From NCBI RefSeq assembly GCF_031453675.1, contig NZ_JAVIZX010000001.1:930001-994000 (forward strand): a stretch of 64,000 bases of DNA, written 5' to 3'. The notes beneath the pieces are model-generated. The model searched no databases. It saw nothing but the letters and a program-made list of their open reading frames with translations, and was not told the DNA's origin. Of the stretch, positions 46,123 through 56,349 are shown in pieces. Positions within the stretch are counted from its first letter, which is position 1. Every line of letters starts with the position of its first letter. Origin of the DNA: Paracidovorax wautersii. GTDB lineage: Bacteria > Pseudomonadota > Gammaproteobacteria > Burkholderiales > Burkholderiaceae_C. Made by a program: the position numbers and the translations under genes.

Positions 46123-47577
46123 ATGCAACACATTTCCCCTCTGCACTCCGGCGCGCGCATGCCGCGCCTGGTGCTGACGGTCGTGGCGGCGGCAGCCTTG
46201 ATGGCCGGCTGCAGCTTCATCCCGACCTACGAGCGCCCGGCAGCGCCGGTGCCCACCGCCTTCAACGCCGCCGAAGCCGCAGCGCCCGTGGGCGCGAAGG
46301 CGGCCTCGGACATCGACTGGAAGGAGTACTTCGCCGACCCGCGTCTGCAGCAGCTCATCGGCATCGCGCTGGAGAACAACCGCGACCTGCGCGTGGCGGT
46401 GCTCAACATCGAGCAGGCCCGGGCGCAGTTCCAGATCCAGCGCGCGGACCTGTTCCCCGCCGTCAACGGCATCGCCTCGGCCACCCGCCAGCCCAACACG
46501 GCCACCGGCCAGTACAGCAACCTGTTCCAGGTCGGCCTGGGCGTGTCGGCCTGGGAGATCGACTTCTTCGGCCGCGTGCGCGCGCTGAAGGAGCAGGCCC
46601 TGGCGCAGTACCTCGCCACGGACGAGGCGCGCAAGTCGACGCAGATCAGCCTGGTGGCCGCGGTGGCGCAGGCCTGGTTCAACCTGCTGGCGGACGAGGA
46701 GCTGCTCGACCTGTCGCGCCGCACGCTCGGCACCCGGGACGAGTCCGTGAAGCTGACGCGCCTGCGCCTGGAGAACGGCGTGAGCTCGGAGCTGGACAAC
46801 AGCCAGGCCGAGAGCCTGGCGCAGACCGCCCGCGCAACGTACGCCCAGCAGCAACGCCAGCGCATGCAGGACGAGAACGCGCTGGTGCTGCTGCTCGGCC
46901 AGCAGCTGCCGGCAGACATCCGTGCCAGCCTGGGACAGGCACGGCTGGCCGACGCGCCGGCCATGCCCGGCCTCCCCGCGGGCATGCCCTCCGATCTGCT
47001 GACCCGCCGGCCCGACATCCGCCAGGCCGAGCAGCTGCTGATCGGCGCCAACGCCAACATCGGCGCGGCCCGTGCCGCGTTCTTCCCGCGCATTGCGCTG
47101 ACGGCCCAGGCCGGCACGGTGAGCAACGAACTGTCGGGCCTGTTCAAGAGCGGCAGCTGGGCCTTCTCGCTGGCGCCGCAGCTGACGCTGCCGATCTTCA
47201 ATGCCGGAGCCAACCAAGCCAATCTGGAATCGGCCCGCGCCGGCCGCGAGATCGCGGTGGCGCAGTACGAAAAGTCCATCCAGACGGCTTTCCGCGAAGT
47301 CTCCGACGCGCTCGCCGGCCAGGCCACGCTGCAGGAGCAGCTGGACGCCCAGCGCGCCACCCGCCAGGCGGATGCGCGCCGCACCGAGCTGTCGGACCTG
47401 CGCTACCGCAACGGCGTGTCCAGCTACCTCGACTTCCTGGATGCGCAGCGCTCGCTGTTCGCCTCAGAGCAGACGCTGGTGCAGACCCGCCTGCTGCAGC
47501 TGCAGAACCAGGTCACGCTGTACAAGGTGCTGGGCGGCGGATGGACCGAGCCGCCGCAGCAAGCACCACGTTCTTGA
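46123..47577 (+). CDS. outer-membrane efflux channel lipoprotein (OprM/NodT family)
   Basis: A 484-residue TolC-like outer-membrane factor with lipobox LMAGC near residues 25-29. It carries two OEP repeats, the first opening LIGIALENNRDLRVAVLNIE and the second at ANIGAARAAFFPRIALTAQA. ATG 46123 begins the lipoprotein signal, 25 bp after the RND stop. It completes the tripartite pump. Confidence 0.95.
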   Translation: MQHISPLHSGARMPRLVLTVVAAAALMAGCSFIPTYERPAAPVPTAFNAAEAAAPVGAKAASDIDWKEYFADPRLQQLIGIALENNRDLRVAVLNIEQARAQFQIQRADLFPAVNGIASATRQPNTATGQYSNLFQVGLGVSAWEIDFFGRVRALKEQALAQYLATDEARKSTQISLVAAVAQAWFNLLADEELLDLSRRTLGTRDESVKLTRLRLENGVSSELDNSQAESLAQTARATYAQQQRQRMQDENALVLLLGQQLPADIRASLGQARLADAPAMPGLPAGMPSDLLTRRPDIRQAEQLLIGANANIGAARAAFFPRIALTAQAGTVSNELSGLFKSGSWAFSLAPQLTLPIFNAGANQANLESARAGREIAVAQYEKSIQTAFREVSDALAGQATLQEQLDAQRATRQADARRTELSDLRYRNGVSSYLDFLDAQRSLFASEQTLVQTRLLQLQNQVTLYKVLGGGWTEPPQQAPRS

Positions 47578-47595
47578 TGTAGCGCAAGAGGGCGC

Positions 47596-47623
47596 GGCTG
47601 GCCGTTTTCCCTAACGGCCAGCC
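47596..47623 (+). terminator. perfect hairpin after the efflux operon
   Basis: GGCTGGCCGTT and AACGGCCAGCC form an 11-bp perfect stem with a 6-nt loop. No T-run follows, so it may be a weak or protein-assisted terminator. A TATAAT (47639-47644) just behind it is a likely -10 box for the cytochrome gene. Confidence 0.5.
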
Positions 47624-47688
47624 CTGGGGACCGCTTCCTATAATGAAGAGTTGATCCCCCACAAGCCCCCGATACCTCAGAGGACGTC

Positions 47689-48237
47689 ATGAGCGACACC
47701 CACGAAGAAGCGCACACCGGCCCGATCAAGAATCCCAAGCAACTGCTGCTCACGGTCTTCCTGTCTTTCGTTCTGCCGGTCTTCGCCATCATCGGCCTCG
47801 TCGTGTTCGTGACGTCGGGCAACAAGCCCGCAGAAGGCGTGGCCAACCCCGAGATGGCCATCGCCCAGCGCATCCAGAAGGTGGGCATGGTGGAGGTGCG
47901 AGACGCCAACCGTCCGCTGCGCCCCGGCGAGGAAGTCTTCAAGGGCCAATGCGCCGCCTGCCACGCCACGGGCGCGGCCGGTGCGCCCAAGCTGGGCGAT
48001 GCCGCGGCCTGGGCACCGCGCATCCAGACGGGCTTCGAAGCCCTGGTGCAATCGGCCCTGAAGGGCAAGGGCGCCATGGCGCCTCAGGGCGGCGGCGACT
48101 TCGACGACACGGAAATCGCCCGTGGCGTGGCCTACATGGCCAACGCTTCCGGCGGCAAGTTCGAGGAACCCAACCGTCCCGATGCCCCCGCGGCCGACGG
48201 CGCTGCTGCACCGGCCCCCGCAGCCTCTGGCGGCTGA
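47689..48237 (+). CDS. membrane-anchored cytochrome c5 family protein
   Basis: A 182-residue monohaem c-type cytochrome facing the periplasm. One N-terminal anchor helix (about 20-43, LLLTVFLSFVLPVFAIIGLV) precedes the haem-binding CAACH in VFKGQCAACHATGAAGAPKL, with likely axial Met in KGKGAMAPQGG. The C-terminus is a disordered Ala/Pro-rich tail. It probably shuttles electrons to a terminal oxidase. Confidence 0.92.
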   Translation: MSDTHEEAHTGPIKNPKQLLLTVFLSFVLPVFAIIGLVVFVTSGNKPAEGVANPEMAIAQRIQKVGMVEVRDANRPLRPGEEVFKGQCAACHATGAAGAPKLGDAAAWAPRIQTGFEALVQSALKGKGAMAPQGGGDFDDTEIARGVAYMANASGGKFEEPNRPDAPAADGAAAPAPAASGG

Positions 48238-48708
48238 CCCGGCCCCCATACATACTGCGTCCCTCCCGAGCCGGCCCTGCGCCGGCTTCGTCGTTTCTGG
48301 GATGCCCGCAGCAGGGAAAAAGTGCACCGCTCCTAGAACGAGAGCGCGATGCGCTTATCACCAAAGGACTTCAACGCTCTAAAGGCTTCAATGCGCCGCC
48401 CGTTCAGCGGTAATAGCTATAGTTTTTGAGGCGAGCAATGGGGCGTTGGAGGGAGTGCAGGACACCGTTTCTGCGACGACGTGGGGCGGTATCGTGGGCA
48501 GTCTCTTTAGCCATGCGCTGCCTGCTTCATCGCGGCCGCTGCCCTGCGAGACCGGGATGAGGCAGCCGAAGCCCCTCTCACCCCCAAGGAACCGGCTGTG
48601 CCAGGCCATGCAGGAAGAAGCGAGAGCCCTGCAGCGCCCCGCGTCCATGGCACCGCCAGGGCGACCTGCGCTGCTTTCCGGCGGCGTCCCGCCGAGTCTC
48701 TCGCCCGC
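48238..48708. other. 471-bp region without a supported gene
   Basis: It contains a diverged dispersed-repeat copy at about 48386-48430 (AAAGGCTTCAATGCGC, then AGCGGTAATAGCTATAG and TTTTTGAG). An open frame at 48446-48745 has no protein-like composition or Shine-Dalgarno support. The converging cytochrome and DUF gene both end here. Confidence 0.45.
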
Positions 48709-49233
48709 CTACTGCGCCGCGGCCGGGCTCCGCACGAATCCGTAGCGCTCCGGCAGGCGGTCCGCCTGCACCTCCTGCGGCGTCCAGCGGCCCTGTTCGA
48801 TGGCTTCGGCCACCAAGCCCACGTCCAGGCTGTGCACCAGGCCCAGCCCCGCGCCGCTCGCCAGGTAGACCCGGCCCGCCTCGTCCAGCAGGCATTCGCC
48901 CGCGTCGGGCATGCGCAGGCCCGTGTGCGCGACGGGGACGCCGTCCGTACCCAGGCGCCAGACGAGCGGCGTGGCCTCCAGTTCGACATACACGCGCTGC
49001 GGCCCGTTCTGGAAGAACCAGCGGCCCTGCGCGTCCGACTCGTAGTTTCGGTGGATGAAATCGATCAGCTTCTCGTGCCGCAGCACCGCGCCGCGGGCTT
49101 GCGGGAACGGGCCCTGCGCCTGCGTGGCGTCATCGCGCATGTACCACTGGCCGCGCGCATCCAAGCCGAGCCAGCCGAAGCAGTCCGGAACGTTGGGCCA
49201 CTTGGCAATGGCCTGCCTGACGATGTCATCCAT
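48709..49233 (-). CDS. conserved beta-proteobacterial protein of unknown function (174 aa)
   Basis: MDDIVRQAIAKWPNVPDCFG begins a soluble protein rich in Trp and Tyr, with NYESDAQGRWFFQNGPQRVY and LEATPLVWRLG as likely conserved blocks. It resembles a small family seen mostly in Comamonadaceae and Burkholderiales, to which I cannot attach a reliable family number. Its ATG overlaps the end of the hydrolase gene by 8 bp, so the two are coupled. Confidence 0.75.
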   Translation of the reverse strand: MDDIVRQAIAKWPNVPDCFGWLGLDARGQWYMRDDATQAQGPFPQARGAVLRHEKLIDFIHRNYESDAQGRWFFQNGPQRVYVELEATPLVWRLGTDGVPVAHTGLRMPDAGECLLDEAGRVYLASGAGLGLVHSLDVGLVAEAIEQGRWTPQEVQADRLPERYGFVRSPAAAQ

Positions 49234-50341
49234 GCGGCGATTCTGCCGCGGGTGCAGCGGGCAAGGCGTAGTCCGCTGCCCCGCCCTTCCGCGCCAGCCA
49301 ATCGGCAACCTGCTCGGGCATGCGGCGTACGCTGCCGGGCCAGCCGCCGTGGGCAAAGCCGACGTGGCCGCCGTGCGCCGGCTGCCAGAGTGTGACGGGC
49401 GCGGCCCGCACCGCCTGGGGCCGCGGCAGGCTGTCGGCAGGCACGAAGGGGTCGTTCAGCGCATTGAGCACCAGGGCCGGAATGCGGATGTCGCCCAGCA
49501 GCGGCTTGGCGGAGGCGCGGCGCCAGTAGTCGTCGGTATCGCGAAAGCCGTGCAGCGGCGCGGTGAAGACGTTGTCGAAGGCGTACAGGTCCCGCGCGGC
49601 GAGCAATGCCTGCCGGTCGAACAGCCCGGGGTGTTGCGCCAGCTTGGCCAGGGCCTTGGGCACCATGGTGCGCAGGAACATGCGCGTATAGACCTGCCGG
49701 TTGAAACCGCGCCCGATGGCTGCACCGCCAGCGGTTAGGTCGATGGGCGAACTGATGGCCGCCACCGCATCGGCCTGCCGTGCAGCCCGCGCACCGGCTT
49801 CTGCGGCCCAGCGCAGCAAGGCATTGCCGCCCAGGGAGACGCCGGCGGCCAGCAGCGGCGCGCGGCCACCGCCCGGCAGCGCCTGCCCCTGGGCCAGGCG
49901 CGCCAGCAGCCAGCCGATCTCTTCATGGTCGCCGGAGTGGTAGGCCCGCGGCGCGTGGTTGATCTCGCCGCTGCAGCCGCGGAAGTGCGGCACGGCGAAG
50001 CGCCAGCCCCGCTCGCGCGCGACGTCGGCAAAGGCTTCGGCATAGTGGCTGCGCGACGAGCCCTCCAGGCCGTGGAAGAGCACCAGCAGCGGCCGCGCCG
50101 CGTCGTGCGCGGTCGGCGGCACGCGCACACCGGCATCTGCCGCTGCGCCGTCAGCCAGGAAGTCCACGTCCACGAAGTCGCCGTCCGGCGTGGCCCAGCG
50201 CTCGCGGCGGTACAGCGGCCGGGGGCCGACCGTGCGGCGGCTGAACAGGGCCGGCCAGATGGTCTGGGCGTGGCCTCCGGGCAGCCAGCGGGGCGCATCG
50301 CCGTGCGGTGGCCGCGGTGCAGCGCCAAGGTCTCCGATCAT
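49226..50341 (-). CDS. alpha/beta hydrolase, YheT family
   Basis: A 371-residue serine hydrolase. Features in order: LVLFHGLEGSSRSHYAEAFA (oxyanion HG), nucleophile elbow GVSLGGNALLRW, the aspartate in LNALNDPFVPADSL, and histidine in AHGGHVGFAHGG. The family acts on esters; no substrate is known. It reads through the TGxxxG-type start GGHAQTIWPALF seen in YheT proteins. Confidence 0.9.
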   Translation of the reverse strand: MIGDLGAAPRPPHGDAPRWLPGGHAQTIWPALFSRRTVGPRPLYRRERWATPDGDFVDVDFLADGAAADAGVRVPPTAHDAARPLLVLFHGLEGSSRSHYAEAFADVARERGWRFAVPHFRGCSGEINHAPRAYHSGDHEEIGWLLARLAQGQALPGGGRAPLLAAGVSLGGNALLRWAAEAGARAARQADAVAAISSPIDLTAGGAAIGRGFNRQVYTRMFLRTMVPKALAKLAQHPGLFDRQALLAARDLYAFDNVFTAPLHGFRDTDDYWRRASAKPLLGDIRIPALVLNALNDPFVPADSLPRPQAVRAAPVTLWQPAHGGHVGFAHGGWPGSVRRMPEQVADWLARKGGAADYALPAAPAAESPHG

Positions 50342-50360
50342 CCTCTCAGCCCCACATGGC

Positions 50361-50491
50361 GAGGCACTCCATCCCCGCCGCAGAACCGGCGCCCCCCCGC
50401 AGCGACGGCTGCGCCCCCCTGCCCGTCATGGGCAGCACGGCGAAGGCGGGGGGAGGAAACGGCGACGCCGCTCTGGAGGAGGCACTCCATC
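50361..50491. repeat. GC-rich hairpin block flanked by 13-bp direct repeats
   Basis: GAGGCACTCCATC occurs at 50361-50373 and again at 50479-50491. Between them are about 105 bp of hairpin-rich sequence (for example CGCAGCGACGGCTGCG, and CCCCCC and GGGGGG runs). It fills the gap between the hydrolase and NTF2-like genes. The second repeat abuts the NTF2-like stop codon. Confidence 0.5.
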
Positions 50492-50940
50492 TAATGCAGC
50501 ACCGGTGGCGGCGAACCCGGCGGCTGCGTCTCGCGCACCGTGCCCGGGCTGGCGTGGTGGGCCACCATGCGCCAGCCCTGCGGGGTCTTGTGGTACACGT
50601 TGGTGGCCTGCACGATGGCATTGCGCGGCCCGTCGGGCAGGGCCACCTCGACCTGCTCGACCACGCTGTGCACGGCACTGGCCAACGCCTGCACGCGGTG
50701 CACCTGCGTGGGCTTGGCGCGCAGCGCCCCGTGCTCGAACATCGCGGCGAAGGCGGCCCGGATGGCGCCCGGCCCCAGCAGGCGCGGGCCGCCCGGGTGC
50801 ACGCAGACGATCTCGTCGTCGTCGGCCCAGCAGGCCATCAGCTGATCGATATCGCCCGTCTGCAAGGCTTCGTAGAACGCGGCCTCGGTTTCGTCGGGGG
50901 TGCCGCCGACGATGGCGGCGCGCAGGGAAGGTCGTGTCAT
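50491..50940 (-). CDS. SnoaL/NTF2-like protein (nuclear transport factor 2 family)
   Basis: A 149-residue alpha+beta-barrel protein. DETEAAFYEALQTGDIDQLM and ACWADDDEIVCVHPGGPRLL are typical of stress-related SnoaL_3/DUF4440-like members; NVYHKTPQGWRMVAHHASPG closes the barrel. It may be an enzyme or binding protein; no substrate can be inferred. Divergent from lemA. Confidence 0.85.
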   Translation of the reverse strand: MTRPSLRAAIVGGTPDETEAAFYEALQTGDIDQLMACWADDDEIVCVHPGGPRLLGPGAIRAAFAAMFEHGALRAKPTQVHRVQALASAVHSVVEQVEVALPDGPRNAIVQATNVYHKTPQGWRMVAHHASPGTVRETQPPGSPPPVLH

Positions 50941-51110
50941 GGCGTGGAGCGGACAGGGCGCGGCATGCAGGAAGCCGCCATTGTGTGCGCCGTGGCGGAC
51001 GTTGTCACGGGCTGCCGGCTGGCAGGGCGCGGCCGGCGTGCAGGCACAATGGCCAGCGCCCGGGAAGCCCATGGCAACGTCGCCGGCTTTCGGCTCCCGC
51101 GCAGGCAGCC

Positions 51111-51722
51111 ATGCAACGACTTCTCGCCCTTCTTGCCCTCGCCCTGGCCCTGACCGGCTGCGGCTACAACGACTTCCAGCGCCTGGACGAACAGAGCAAG
51201 GCCGCCTGGAGCGAGGTGCTCAACCAGTACCAGCGCCGCGCCGATCTGGTGCCCAACATCGTCGCCAGCGTGAAGGGCGAAGCGGCCTTTGAACAGGAGA
51301 CGCTCACCCGCGTGGTGGAGGCGCGTGCCAAGGCCACGTCGATGCAGGTCACGCCGGAGACGATCAACAACCCCGAAGCATTCGCCAAGTTCCAGCAGGC
51401 GCAGGGCGAGTTGTCCAGCGCCCTCTCCCGGCTGATGGTGGTGGCCGAGCGCTACCCAACGCTGCAGGCCAACCAGGGGTTCCGCGATCTGCGCGTGACG
51501 CTGGAGGGCACCGAGAACCGCATCACCGTCGCCCGCAACCGCTACATCCAGACGGTGCAGGAGTACAACGTGCTGGCGCGCAGCTTCCCGACCAACGTGA
51601 CGGCCAAGGTGTTCAGCTACGATCCCAAGCCGAGCTTCACGGTGCAGAACGAAGCGCAGATCAGCGTGCCGCCCACGGTGGACTTCTCGTCGCCCGCCGC
51701 AGCGCCGGCCTCCAAGCCGTGA
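51111..51722 (+). CDS. lemA: LemA family protein
   Basis: A 203-residue lipoprotein-like member (LTGC at about residues 14-17). The LemA core YNDFQRLDEQSKAAWSEVLN and QYQRRADLVPNIVASVKG is complete, and the predicted four-helix bundle faces the periplasm. It is followed by two TPM-domain genes, a widespread conserved trio of unknown membrane-related function. Confidence 0.93.
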   Translation: MQRLLALLALALALTGCGYNDFQRLDEQSKAAWSEVLNQYQRRADLVPNIVASVKGEAAFEQETLTRVVEARAKATSMQVTPETINNPEAFAKFQQAQGELSSALSRLMVVAERYPTLQANQGFRDLRVTLEGTENRITVARNRYIQTVQEYNVLARSFPTNVTAKVFSYDPKPSFTVQNEAQISVPPTVDFSSPAAAPASKP

Positions 51723-51730
51723 TACGGAGT

Positions 51731-51795
51731 TTGAGCCCAATATGCCTCTAGCGCTTGTCGTTCAAGCGTTCGTAGCTACACTTTTAATAGCTATA
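51731..51795. repeat. AGCGCTT/AGCTAT dispersed repeat carrying a start codon and signal peptide
   Basis: TTGAGCCCAATATGCCTCTA, GCGCTTGTCGTTCAAGCG and TAGCTACACTTTTAATAGCT align along the full length with the copies at 24511 and (reversed) 29879. The ATG of the TPM-domain gene is at 51742, inside the repeat. Confidence 0.75.
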
Positions 51796-52662
51796 GGCGC
51801 GCCTGCCGCCTGGGCCCAGGCGCCCCAGCCCGTGCCCGCCCTCACCGCCCGGGTGGTCGACACGACCGGCACGCTGGCGCCTGCCGAGCGCCAGTCGCTC
51901 GAGACCCAACTGGCCGCCATCGAGCAGCAGCATGGCTCGCAGGTGGCGGTGCTGATGGTGCCCACCACGGCCCCCGAGGACATCGCCGCCTACGCCAACC
52001 GCGTGGGCAATGCCTGGAAGATCGGCCGCCGCACCGTGGGCGACGGCGTGCTGGTGGTCGTCGCCAAGGACGACCGCAAGATGCGCATCGAGGTCGCCAA
52101 GGCGCTGGAGGGCGCGATTCCCGACATCGCCGCCGCCCGCATCATCGACGGCGCGATGAAGCCGCGCTTCCGGCAGAACGACTTCGCCGGCGGGCTCACG
52201 GCGGCGGTGGACCAGATCGGCGCCCGCATCGCCGGCGAGCCCCTGCCCCTGCCCGAGCCGTCCGGCGACAGCCGCCAGCGCGGCGGCACCGCCAGTGGCT
52301 TCGACTGGATGGACATGGGCATCTTCCTGTTCTTCGGCGTGATGATCGGCGGGCCCATCGCACGTTCGCTGTTCGGCGCGGGGAAGGGCGGGCTGCTGAT
52401 GGGTGCAGGCGCTGGAGGGCTGGCATTCCTCGCCACGGCCAGCGTGCTGGTGTCCGCTGGCGCGGGCCTGCTGGCCCTGGCGTACACCGCGCTGTTCAGC
52501 GCCGCCAGCCGGACCGGTCGCGGCGGCGGTCCCGGCGTCATCTTGAGCAGCGGCGGAAGCGGTGGGGGCTGGAGCAGCAGCGGCAGCAGTGGTGGCGGCG
52601 GCGGATTCAGCTCAGGGGGTGGCGGAGATTTTGGAGGCGGCGGCGCCTCGGGAGACTGGTGA
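51742..52662 (+). CDS. TPM-domain protein (YgcG/Psb32-like), first copy
   Basis: A 306-residue exported protein. Signal peptide MPLALVVQAFVATLLIAIG ends near PAAWAQA. The TPM domain (about 32-165) contains VVDTTGTLAPAERQSLETQL and GDGVLVVVAKDDRKMRIEVA. Two helices follow (about 188-250), then a Gly/Ser-rich tail of about 45 residues ending GGGGASGDW, a hallmark of the family. About 18 of the first 19 codons lie in a dispersed repeat. Function is unknown; the LemA pairing is conserved. Confidence 0.9.
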   Translation: MPLALVVQAFVATLLIAIGAPAAWAQAPQPVPALTARVVDTTGTLAPAERQSLETQLAAIEQQHGSQVAVLMVPTTAPEDIAAYANRVGNAWKIGRRTVGDGVLVVVAKDDRKMRIEVAKALEGAIPDIAAARIIDGAMKPRFRQNDFAGGLTAAVDQIGARIAGEPLPLPEPSGDSRQRGGTASGFDWMDMGIFLFFGVMIGGPIARSLFGAGKGGLLMGAGAGGLAFLATASVLVSAGAGLLALAYTALFSAASRTGRGGGPGVILSSGGSGGGWSSSGSSGGGGGFSSGGGGDFGGGGASGDW

Positions 52663-52664
52663 AC

Positions 52665-53246
52665 ATGGCCATGGCATCACCCCACCCCACACTGCCTGCG
52701 CGCATCGCCCGGCTGGTACGACACCGTTGGTCCGAAGGCAGGCTGCTGCGCACCGCGCTACCGGCAGACCTCGTGGAGCGGCTCACCCGGCGCGTGGCAG
52801 CCAGCGAACGCCGCCACACGGGCCAGATCCGCATCTGCATCGAGGGCGGTCTGCCGCTGTCCTACCTGTGGCGCGGCGCCAGCGCCCGCGATCGCGCCGT
52901 GGCGCAGTTCGGCAAGCTGCGCGTCTGGGATACGGAGCACAACAACGGCGTGCTCATCTACCTGCTGCTGGCCGAGCACGCCATCGAGATCGTGGCCGAC
53001 CGCGGTCTGGCCCGCACCGTGCCGCCAGAAACCTGGCGCACGCTCGTCGCGCACATGGGCGAGGCCTTCCGCGGCGGACGCTACGAAGACGGCCTGACCC
53101 AGGCGCTGGCGGAGGTTTCGGCCCTGCTGGTGGCGCATTTCCCGGTGCCTCCGGACGCCGCCGGCAGCGCCCACCCCGATGCCGATGAACTGCCGGATGC
53201 ACCGGTCCTCGGTCGCCGGGGATGGGGCAGCGACAGCGGCGATTGA
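52665..53246 (+). CDS. TPM-domain protein, second copy (cytoplasmic form)
   Basis: A 193-residue protein without signal peptide or membrane helix. It is the short TPM form usually encoded after the LemA-TPM pair: TRRVAASERRHTGQIRICIE, NNGVLIYLLLAEHAIEIVAD and MGEAFRGGRYEDGLTQAL. ATG 52665 follows the preceding stop by 2 bp; an in-frame GTG at 52659 is the alternative. Confidence 0.87.
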   Translation: MAMASPHPTLPARIARLVRHRWSEGRLLRTALPADLVERLTRRVAASERRHTGQIRICIEGGLPLSYLWRGASARDRAVAQFGKLRVWDTEHNNGVLIYLLLAEHAIEIVADRGLARTVPPETWRTLVAHMGEAFRGGRYEDGLTQALAEVSALLVAHFPVPPDAAGSAHPDADELPDAPVLGRRGWGSDSGD

Positions 53247-53382
53247 CCGCCGAAGCGGCGCGACGTCTTTCACACAGGCCGGCAGGAGAGGCCCCGGCCC
53301 ATCGCAGCGGGCGAAAACCAGGTAGAAGGGTGGGACCTATTGCCGCGCAGTGGCCAAGCGCCACGGCCAGCCCCAGCATGAC

Positions 53383-53408
53383 AAAAGCCGCCCGAAGGCG
53401 GCTTTTTA
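53383..53408. terminator. bidirectional terminator between TPM genes and atp operon
   Basis: AAAAGCCGCC-CGAA-GGCGGCTTTTTAT gives a strong stem with T-runs on both strands, serving the TPM operon (+) and atpC (-). Confidence 0.9.
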
Positions 53409-53464
53409 TGAAGCGATCGCAGCGCATGGTGTGCGCTGCCGTGCCGCGAGGCACTACCGGCAGC

Positions 53465-53884
53465 TCAGCGCTTCTGGCGGAACTTGCGCAGCGCAGCGAT
53501 CTGAGCCGCCATGACGGCCAGCTCGGACTGCGCCTTCGCCAGGTCCAGATCGCTCTTGGCGTTCTTCAGTGCTTCCTCGGCGGCAGCCTTGGCGGCGTTG
53601 GCCTTCTCGTCGTCCAGATCCTTGCCGCGGATGGCGGTGTCGGACAGCACGGTCACGCGGTCGGGCTGCACTTCCAGGATGCCGCCGGCGACGAAGACGA
53701 ACTCCTCGTTGCCGTCGGCCAGTTCGATACGCACCGAGCCCGGCTTGATGCGCGTGATCAGCGGCGTGTGCTTGGGCAGGATGCCCAGTTCGCCCGCTTC
53801 GCCAGGCAGCGCCACGAAGCGCGCCTCGCCGGCGAAGATGGACTCTTCGGCGCTGACGACATCAACGTGAAAGGTGTTGGCCAT
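53465..53884 (-). CDS. atpC: ATP synthase F1 epsilon subunit
   Basis: A 139-residue central-stalk subunit with an N-terminal beta-sandwich ([20 protein letters not shown]) and a C-terminal two-helix domain ([20 protein letters not shown]) that can inhibit ATP hydrolysis. Last gene of the atp operon, 133 bp after atpD. Confidence 0.97.
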   Translation of the reverse strand: MANTFHVDVVSAEESIFAGEARFVALPGEAGELGILPKHTPLITRIKPGSVRIELADGNEEFVFVAGGILEVQPDRVTVLSDTAIRGKDLDDEKANAAKAAAEEALKNAKSDLDLAKAQSELAVMAAQIAALRKFRQKR

Positions 53885-54017
53885 GGGTCGTTCCTTGAAT
53901 GTTCAAAAAGAGGGAGCAAGCAGATCTGGAAGCACCGGATTTGCCACCAGGGCGCCTGGGATTTCGATGAACCCTCCAGTCGCTCCGGGGCAGCGGCGCC
54001 TACCGGTAGATGCTTGC

Positions 54018-56331
<2,314 letters not shown>

Positions 56332-56349
56332 GATGGCTCCTCGTCCGGT

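Noticed and set aside
41883..46220. A 1445-codon open frame on the minus strand opposite the RND operon
   Set aside because: It mirrors the GC-rich codon pattern of the real efflux genes, is His/Arg/Gln-rich with no domain, and has no ribosome site. It is an antisense shadow.
48446..48745. A 99-codon open frame on the plus strand
   Set aside because: Proline/serine-rich with no conserved features. It overlaps the end of the real minus-strand gene.
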